From Lachnospiraceae bacterium Zagget3 (lineage in GTDB: Bacteria > Bacillota_A > Clostridia > Lachnospirales > Lachnospiraceae), in contig MSHE01000021.1 in NCBI GenBank assembly GCA_001941025.1, positions 6,311-46,160 on the forward strand: a stretch of DNA of 39,850 nt. The letters run 5' to 3'. Positions 33,557 to 39,850 of the stretch are shown piece by piece; the stretch's first letter is position 1, and every line of letters begins with the position of its first letter. A program made the translations under genes and the position numbers. The notes beneath the pieces are model-generated. The model had not been told where the DNA came from and made no database searches. It was given only the letters and a program-made list of their open reading frames with translations.

Positions 33557-34783
33557 ATGGCTTGTTCGGACACGGGGCACACCCCCATCATCTTTCATAT
33601 TGATGTAAACTCCGCGTTTTTAAGCTGGAGCGCGCTCAAGCTCCTGCGTGAGGGCGGAACCGTGGACCTGCGCGATATCCCGTCCATCGTCGGCGGCGAT
33701 CAGGATACCCGCCACGGCATCGTCGTGGCAAAGTCGATTCCGGCGAAAGCCTATGACATCCACACGGCGGACACCGTGGCAAGCGCGTTTTTAAAGTGCC
33801 CGGACCTCGTGATGGTCCCGCCGGACCACACCTACTACCGGGAGCAGAGCCGGCGCCTCATGGAGTACCTTTCCTCCGTCAGTCCGCGGATCGAGCAGGT
33901 CAGCATCGATGAGTGCTACATGGACTTCGAGCCGATCCGGGAACAGTTTGCCTCTCCGGAGGAGGCGGCGGAACGGATTAAGGACAGTGTGAAAGAAAAG
34001 TTTGGCTTTACGGTAAACGTAGGCATCTCGGATCGAAAGATCCTGGCCAAGATGGCGTCCGATTTTCAAAAGCCGGATCGCGTGCACACACTGTACGCGT
34101 CGGAAATAGAAAAAAAGATGTGGCCGCTTCCCATCGGGGACCTGCACATGTGCGGGAAGAGCAGCGCCGCGCTGCTCTCCAAGATGGGGATCCATACGAT
34201 CGGGGAGTTGGCCAACACGGATCCGGACCTCGTGGAGAGCTGGTTGAAAAGCCACGGCAGACTGCTGTGGGAGTATGCCAACGGGATCGACGACGCCACG
34301 GTCGTTTCCGAACCGTCCCGCGCCAAGGGGATCGGCAATTCGGTCACACTCACGAAGGATGCCACGGAGGCGCGCGAGGCCTATGCCGTCCTGCGTGAGC
34401 TGGCGGAGTCGGTCGCGTCCCGGCTGGAGAAGCACGACTTTTTGGCCGGGCAGGTGAGTGTGGAGATCAAGTACGCGACGTTTCGGTCGGTCTCCCATCA
34501 GACGACGCTTGCCAAAGCAACCGCTTCCGCGGAAGAACTCTACCGGCAGGCCCGCGTGCTGTTCGATGAGCTGTGGGACAATGAGCCGATCCGGCTGCTT
34601 GGGATCCGCACGACCAAATTGGAGGATGAGGGAGAGCCGTCACAGATCGACCTCTTTTCCTATCAGGAGGAGCAGCGGGAGGAGCGCCGGCAGGCGCAGC
34701 TGGATGAGGCCATGCAGCGGATCAATCAACGTTATGGCGAGGGCGCGATTTCGCGAGGTTGGAAAGATTCGGACGAGGATTGA
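33557..34783 (+). CDS. dinB: DNA polymerase IV (Y-family, DinB)
   Basis: A 408-residue translesion polymerase. The first catalytic Asp is in HIDVNSAFLSW, and the Asp-Glu pair is in QVSIDECYMDF. The thumb helix-hairpin-helix (GKSSAALLSKMGIHTIGELA) and little-finger domains follow. The beta-clamp-binding peptide QIDLF (Gln363 to Phe367) lies near the C-terminus. ATG 33557 is chosen because GGGAA lies about 8 bp upstream and the family core begins soon after; ATG 33524 has no ribosome site. DNA damage control is expected, but I see no SOS box. It is convergent with the ToxN-type gene 12 bp away, without an obvious terminator. Confidence 0.95.
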   Translation: MACSDTGHTPIIFHIDVNSAFLSWSALKLLREGGTVDLRDIPSIVGGDQDTRHGIVVAKSIPAKAYDIHTADTVASAFLKCPDLVMVPPDHTYYREQSRRLMEYLSSVSPRIEQVSIDECYMDFEPIREQFASPEEAAERIKDSVKEKFGFTVNVGISDRKILAKMASDFQKPDRVHTLYASEIEKKMWPLPIGDLHMCGKSSAALLSKMGIHTIGELANTDPDLVESWLKSHGRLLWEYANGIDDATVVSEPSRAKGIGNSVTLTKDATEAREAYAVLRELAESVASRLEKHDFLAGQVSVEIKYATFRSVSHQTTLAKATASAEELYRQARVLFDELWDNEPIRLLGIRTTKLEDEGEPSQIDLFSYQEEQREERRQAQLDEAMQRINQRYGEGAISRGWKDSDED

Positions 34784-34795
34784 GCGGTTTAAATA

Positions 34796-35338
34796 TTAGA
34801 GATTGCGGTTTTCATGAATCTTTTCATTATACTTCGAGCAGGCTTGCTCCATTCTTGGAAAATCCAAGCAGCGGTTTCTTGCCGAAAAAGGTTCTCCAGA
34901 AATATATGCTTGATATAAAACATTCGCTGTGTTCCTGAGATCACGTTCATGTGCCCTGCACCATTCCAATTCCTGTTGTAATCGCTTTTTCTTCCTTTTC
35001 ACATCAGGTGTATCATGTTTCCGAATTTTCATATCAATACGTTTAATTTGCGCGGATTCTACCGGAATCATGAGGTTGAAATTCAGTACGCCAATGATGG
35101 TATCCCCCATCAGGATTTTTTTAAAGTCGATTTTGTCACGGATTTGTTGGTGTTTTTGCTTTGGAGAAGAGAGAGGGATACAATATTTACATTTGTTGCA
35201 TACCACAATGATTCCAAGAAACGGGCGGTTTTCTTTGTTGGTTTGTGGAGACACAGAAAGAACCCTGTCATCAATTTGGTGCAGGCATCGAATATACTTC
35301 ATGTCAATTCGATAAAAATGCAGAGTGTAGTTTTCCAT
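34796..35338 (-). CDS. ToxN/AbiQ family type III toxin (endoribonuclease)
   Basis: A 180-residue protein on the minus strand, markedly more AT-rich than all its neighbours. It resembles ToxN/AbiQ: an N-terminal FYRIDMKYIRCLHQID segment, NRPFLGIIVV, the family signature IPLSSPKQKH (residues 54-63, with Ser and Lys expected at the active site), VLNFNLMIPV, and a helical C-terminus ending in a short Cys/Tyr segment. These enzymes cleave RNA and are held inactive by a repeat RNA (ToxI) in phage-defence type III toxin-antitoxin systems. ATG 35338 is preferred because the family begins here; an upstream Met at 35386 would add 16 residues and overlap the hairpin region. The ribosome site is weak. 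The locus looks horizontally acquired. Confidence 0.82.
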   Translation of the reverse strand: MENYTLHFYRIDMKYIRCLHQIDDRVLSVSPQTNKENRPFLGIIVVCNKCKYCIPLSSPKQKHQQIRDKIDFKKILMGDTIIGVLNFNLMIPVESAQIKRIDMKIRKHDTPDVKRKKKRLQQELEWCRAHERDLRNTANVLYQAYISGEPFSARNRCLDFPRMEQACSKYNEKIHENRNL

Positions 35339-35382
35339 AGAGAAATCCGGGATTAAAAGAATGAAAAATCTTCTGAGAATAA

Positions 35383-35409
35383 TCAAGGGCTACATGATAT
35401 AGCCCTTGA
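35383..35409 (-). terminator. Hairpin between ToxI-type RNA interval and toxin gene
   Basis: Perfect 10-bp stem TCAAGGGCTA / TAGCCCTTGA with a seven-base loop, followed on the minus strand by TTATTCTC. In ToxIN loci a partial terminator at this position keeps toxin expression below antitoxin RNA. The T-tract here is modest, which fits a leaky terminator. Confidence 0.65.
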
Positions 35410-35482
35410 GTTGCAGTGCCACCGCAGCGACACTGCACTTTCTTAAATGTCCACTTGTGTAGGTAGGCAGGACACTCCGTTA
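35410..35482 (-). ncRNA. Candidate ToxI-type antitoxin RNA
   Basis: This non-coding interval lies between a strong minus-strand promoter and the hairpin that precedes the ToxN-type gene, exactly where a ToxI RNA is expected. It is about 73 nt, roughly two 36-nt units. However I do not see a clear tandem repeat, only short similar words (AGTGTC...CTGC twice, AAGTGCAG once) and a TGCAGTG/CACTGCA inverted repeat (35412-35437). If it is an antitoxin, its repeats are degenerate or short. Confidence 0.45.
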
Positions 35483-35488
35483 ACAAAT

Positions 35489-35516
35489 ATAGTATCATAT
35501 AAAAAGGGATTGTCAA
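35489..35516 (-). promoter_or_regulatory. Minus-strand promoter of toxin-antitoxin locus
   Basis: TTGACA (35511-35516), 16-bp spacer, TACTAT (35489-35494) with an upstream TG that makes an extended -10. It points to the ToxI/ToxN side, with a predicted start near 35482. Confidence 0.8.
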
Positions 35517-35532
35517 TAGTCCAATTCCTGAA

Positions 35533-35561
35533 TTGCTTTCCGCTCAGTAGGATGGTAAAAT
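35533..35561 (+). promoter_or_regulatory. Promoter of fchA
   Basis: TTGCTT (35533-35538), 17-bp spacer, TAAAAT (35556-35561), divergent from the toxin promoter. GGGAGAG precedes ATG 35587. The -35 is a poor match. Confidence 0.55.
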
Positions 35562-35586
35562 AATAGAAAAAAACGGGAGAGAAAGT

Positions 35587-36216
35587 ATGAGTGATTTTAA
35601 CTTTCAAGAGAATACCATAGAGGAGTTCGTAAAGACACTCGCCTCAAAAGACGCCGTCCCCGGCGGGGGCGGCGCAAGTGCGTTAGTCGGCGCGATCGGC
35701 ATCGCGCTCGGCGGCATGGTCGGGTCGCTCACGGTGGGCAAGAAGACCTATGCCGATGTCGAAGACGAGGTGCGCGCGTGGATGGAGGAGGCGGGGAGCC
35801 TGCGCGGTGAGCTGCTGCTCGCCATGGACGCGGACGCGGGAGCGTTTCTGCCGCTCTCGGAAGCCTATGCCATCCCGAAGGATGATCCGACGCGAGACGA
35901 AGTGATGGAAGCCGCGCTCCGGGTCGCCTGTGAGGCGCCGCTTGCCCTGATGCAGAAGCTGTGCCGCGCGATCGAGCTGATCGAGGGCTTTGCCGAGAAA
36001 GGCTCGCGGATCGCGCTCTCCGATGCCGGCGTCGGCGCGGTCTGCTGTAAAGCTGCCCTTCAGGGAGCCGCTCTGAACATATACATTAATATAAAGTCTA
36101 TGCAAGATATTGATAAAGCCTCTTACTACAAAAGTTTGGCAGACACTATGCTGGCTGAATACGGTCCTCGTGCAGATGCTATATATACACAAGTCACAGA
36201 ACAGTTAAAAGCTTAG
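35587..36216 (+). CDS. fchA: Formiminotransferase-cyclodeaminase family protein FchA
   Basis: A 209-residue all-helical protein of the FTCD cyclodeaminase family, used in clostridia as methenyl-tetrahydrofolate cyclohydrolase. Marks are the TLASKDAVPGGGGASALVGAIG glycine loop (read as adjacent blocks), GSLTVGKKTYADVEDE and the Asp-rich MDADAGAFLPLSEAY. It would interconvert formyl- and methenyl-tetrahydrofolate, or deaminate the formimino form. Base use changes abruptly near 36065. Up to that point codons are GC-rich, then to the stop they are AT-rich (ATA, ATT, TCT, GAT, ACA), while the protein stays family-like. folD starts 12 bp after its stop. Together they would form a methyl-branch one-carbon pair. 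Confidence 0.92.
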   Translation: MSDFNFQENTIEEFVKTLASKDAVPGGGGASALVGAIGIALGGMVGSLTVGKKTYADVEDEVRAWMEEAGSLRGELLLAMDADAGAFLPLSEAYAIPKDDPTRDEVMEAALRVACEAPLALMQKLCRAIELIEGFAEKGSRIALSDAGVGAVCCKAALQGAALNIYINIKSMQDIDKASYYKSLADTMLAEYGPRADAIYTQVTEQLKA

Positions 36217-36228
36217 AAAGGATTTTGC

Positions 36229-37089
36229 ATGCTTAAACTTTTAAAGGGTGCTCCCGTAGCGGATGCCCTGACCGATAAGATGAAACGCGACATCCTCGAC
36301 CTTGCCACGCGGGACATTTGCCCAACCCTCGCGATCGTCCGCGCGGGCGAGCGGGGCGACTGCATCGCCTACGAGCGCGGTGTGATGAAGCGCTGCGCCT
36401 CCGTCGGCGTGGGTGTCCGCAGTGTGGTGCTGCCGGAGGATGTGGCACCCTACACGTTTTACTCTACCCTGGACGATCTCAGCACCGAGCAGAGTGTACA
36501 CGGAATTCTGCTGCTTTTTCCGCTTCCACCCCAGCTCGACAGAGACGCTGCCAAGTCGTTGATCGACCCGGCAAAGGATGTGGACGGCTGCACGGACAGC
36601 TCTCTGGGCGGCGTGTTTATCGGAGAACCGATCGGCTACTCTCCGTGTACCGCGGAGGCCGTGATGGAGATGCTCGCCTACTACGGGATTTCCTGCGAGG
36701 GGCGGCGCGCCGTTGTCATCGGGCGCTCGCTGGTCGTGGGACGCCCGCTTTCCATGATGCTCCTGCAGGAGAACGCGACCGTGACGCTCTGTCACACGAA
36801 GACGCCGGATGTTGCGTCCATCGCGCGGGAGGCGGATCTGCTGATCTCCTGCGCCGGACAGCGGGGGAGCGTCGGCGCGAACTATGTGAGCCCGGGGCAG
36901 ATCGTGATCGACGTGGGCACGAATTTTGATCCCGAGACGGGAGGCCTCTGCGGCGATGTGAACGCCGAAGAGGTGGAGAAGACCGTCGCCGCGCTGAGCC
37001 CGGTGCCGGGAGGCGTCGGAACCGTGACGAGCATGGTGCTGGTCTCGCATGTGGTGGAGGCGGCAAAGCGCATCACGCACGGGCAATAA
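36229..37089 (+). CDS. folD: FolD-type methylene-tetrahydrofolate dehydrogenase lacking cyclohydrolase residues
   Basis: A 286-residue FolD homologue. The NADP-binding motifs are intact: VVIGRSLVVGRPLSMMLL, DKDVDG-like PAKDVDGCT and PVPGGVGTVTSMVL. The usual bifunctional active site is not: aligned with E. coli FolD, Tyr52 is kept as Tyr48 (IAYERGVMK), but the catalytic Lys56 position is Val52, and the VQLPLP Gln98 position is Leu96 (LLLFPLP). Both residues are needed for cyclohydrolase activity in studied enzymes; the dehydrogenase can survive Lys loss. It is encoded 12 bp after FchA, which can supply cyclohydrolase activity. It probably acts as dehydrogenase only, giving NAD(P)H and methenyl-tetrahydrofolate. 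The first 20 codons share the AT-rich patch of the fchA end. Confidence 0.88.
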   Translation: MLKLLKGAPVADALTDKMKRDILDLATRDICPTLAIVRAGERGDCIAYERGVMKRCASVGVGVRSVVLPEDVAPYTFYSTLDDLSTEQSVHGILLLFPLPPQLDRDAAKSLIDPAKDVDGCTDSSLGGVFIGEPIGYSPCTAEAVMEMLAYYGISCEGRRAVVIGRSLVVGRPLSMMLLQENATVTLCHTKTPDVASIAREADLLISCAGQRGSVGANYVSPGQIVIDVGTNFDPETGGLCGDVNAEEVEKTVAALSPVPGGVGTVTSMVLVSHVVEAAKRITHGQ

Positions 37090-37126
37090 GCCGAGGGGGC
37101 GCGACGGGAGTGTATAAAAAACGCAA

Positions 37127-37155
37127 TTGACATTGGCCAAAAATCGGCGTATTAT
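37127..37155 (+). promoter_or_regulatory. Sigma-A promoter of NuoE/NuoF operon
   Basis: TTGACA (37127-37132), 17-bp spacer, TATTAT (37150-37155), a near-consensus promoter. The predicted start near 37162 gives a leader of about 42 nt before ATG 37204. No clear terminator precedes it after folD, so read-through from folD may add to expression. Confidence 0.85.
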
Positions 37156-37203
37156 AAATTGTACTTAAAAAAATACAATTTTAAGAGAAAGAGGTTTTGT
37201 GTT

Positions 37204-37730
37204 ATGAAAACGGAGAGTAAGAAGCCGGCAGCGGCGAAGGAACAGGATTTTACGCTGCTGGCACCGACACTGAAGAAGTACGCGTCGGTTCCGGGCAGCC
37301 TGATCACGATTTTACAGGATGCGCAGGACATCTACGGGTACCTTTCGGAAGAAGCCATTTCGTACATTTCGCGGAAAACGGGCATCCTCCCGGCGAAAAT
37401 CTACGGGGTGGCTACTTTTTATGCCCAGTTCCGGCTGGAGCCGATCGGCAAGTATCTGCTCATGATGTGCCAGGGAACCGCCTGCCACGTCAACGGATCG
37501 GACCGTGTGCTCGAGGCGGTCGTGGAACACCTCGGCATTGAGGACGGCGAGACGACGGAGGACGGGCTGTTTACGTTAAATCATGTGAACTGTCTCGGCT
37601 GCTGTTCGTTAGCTCCCGTCATGATGGTTAAAACGAAGGACGGAGAGGAGACATACAGCAGTCTGAACAAGGATTCCGTCGTGGAGATCCTGGATGAGAT
37701 CCGTGCCAGAGAAGATGGGGAGGTGTCGGC

Positions 37731-37734
<4 letters not shown>
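37204..37734 (+). CDS. NuoE/HndA-type [2Fe-2S] subunit
   Basis: A 176-residue thioredoxin-like iron-sulfur protein. The four ligands of the [2Fe-2S] cluster are Cys89 and Cys94 (CQGTAC), Cys130 and Cys134 (CLGCC). It begins at ATG 37204 after AGAAAGAGG; an upstream in-frame Met at 37159 lies in the promoter region. This is the small subunit of NADH-dependent hydrogenases or formate dehydrogenases, passing electrons between NuoF-type flavoprotein and the partner. Its stop overlaps the next start by 4 bases. Confidence 0.93.
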
Positions 37735-39485
<1,751 letters not shown>

Positions 39486-39497
39486 GAGGTGGATGGG

Positions 39498-39850
39498 ATG
39501 ATCAAACAATATCGAATCAACATTGACGGAAAAGAAGTGACGGCCCTGCCGGGACAGACGATCCTGCAGGTGGCCAGAGAAAATGATATCTACATCCCTA
39601 CGTTCTGTTACGATGACCGGATGGAGATCTATGGCGCGTGCGGCATCTGTGTCGTGGAAGTGGAGGGCAACCCGAAGCTGTTAAAATCCTGCGCGACGGA
39701 AGTGACACCGAACATGGTGGTCCACACGCACAGCGAACGGATCACGGAGTCCCGCAAGACGAACCTGGAGCTGCTGCTCTCGAATCACAAGGGCGACTGT
39801 CGTCCTCCGTGCGCGAAGGCCTGTCCGGCCGAGACCGACTGTCAGGGCTA
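39498..39850 (+). CDS. Iron-sulfur protein, NuoG/HydA-like [2Fe-2S] start then GltD-like motif (3' end outside window)
   Basis: Only the first 117 residues are present. A plant-type [2Fe-2S] ferredoxin domain has Cys37, Cys48, Cys51 and Cys65 (FCYDD, ACGIC, SCATE). In HydA or NuoG the next step is a His-Cys3 [4Fe-4S] site, but here the sequence reads HKGDCRPPCAKACPAETDC, with Cys101, Cys105, Cys109 and Cys115. That pattern is closer to the iron-sulfur entry domain of GltD-type FAD oxidoreductases. It could be a flavoprotein linking NADH or NADPH to the NuoEF pair, rather than a hydrogenase alpha subunit. AGGAGG precedes ATG 39498, 12 bp after the upstream stop. The missing part decides the function. 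Confidence 0.8.
   Translation, partial: MIKQYRINIDGKEVTALPGQTILQVARENDIYIPTFCYDDRMEIYGACGICVVEVEGNPKLLKSCATEVTPNMVVHTHSERITESRKTNLELLLSNHKGDCRPPCAKACPAETDCQG

Noticed and set aside
35304..35516. 70-residue open frame covering the antitoxin RNA interval
   Set aside because: It begins in the promoter, spans the perfect hairpin and overlaps the toxin start in another frame; the non-coding reading fits the type III layout better.

Overview
The window looks like chromosomal DNA of a GC-rich anaerobic Gram-positive bacterium of the Clostridia, most likely a gut Lachnospiraceae-type organism. Supporting signs are sigma-A promoters with purine-rich Shine-Dalgarno sites, a CIRCE/HrcA heat-shock operator on clpB, an FtsEX-CtpA division cluster, FchA plus FolD one-carbon enzymes beside a NADH-linked iron-sulfur flavoprotein operon, and a phloretin/DAPG-hydrolase-like enzyme. 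The species cannot be fixed from sequence alone. I see no tRNA, rRNA, CRISPR array, insertion sequence or prophage gene.

Layout. 1-2117: DUF58 protein (cut by the window start) and a membrane partner that lacks a transglutaminase core. 2207-3571: a MoeA-type molybdenum cofactor enzyme with an unusual Gly-Pro-Gly repeat head. 3640-6284: an operator-rich promoter driving a short-chain dehydrogenase and a DHA2-type MFS exporter. 6304-9082: CIRCE, promoter, leader palindrome and clpB. 9158-11304: a PhlG-family hydrolase with its own promoter, then rarA. 11379-14301: a class Ic-type aspartate aminotransferase and a secreted coiled-coil NlpC/P60 hydrolase. 14401-15986 (minus strand): cvfB and yigZ. 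16076-18829: class A PBP. 18830-19285: AT-rich intergenic region with DnaA-box-like sites. 19286-23327: PucR/CdaR-like regulator, ftsE, ftsX and an S41 protease. 23371-26069: small alarmone synthetase and polyphosphate kinase. 26081-31557: VWA/metallopeptidase-like protein, MoxR-type ATPase, a cytoplasmic BspA-type leucine-rich-repeat protein and a membrane protein. 31577-32302: deoD.

32369-35516 is the most accessory part. AbiH, DinB and an AT-rich minus-strand ToxN/AbiQ-type toxin lie together; upstream of the toxin there is a promoter, a short RNA interval and a hairpin, the arrangement of a type III toxin-antitoxin locus. 35587-39850 returns to core metabolism: FchA, FolD, then NuoE-like, NuoF-like and a truncated iron-sulfur flavoprotein.

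The most useful functional observation is that FolD lacks both the Lys and the Gln used for cyclohydrolase chemistry and is encoded directly behind FchA, a separate cyclohydrolase/cyclodeaminase. The two would split the reactions that FolD usually performs alone. The end of fchA and the start of folD also carry an AT-rich patch suggesting mosaic recombination. Other points worth following are the repeat-headed MoeA, the compact AbiH/ToxN defence neighbourhood, the terminator-like palindrome in the clpB leader, and the SDR/MFS/PhlG-type genes that may form an aromatic-compound module.
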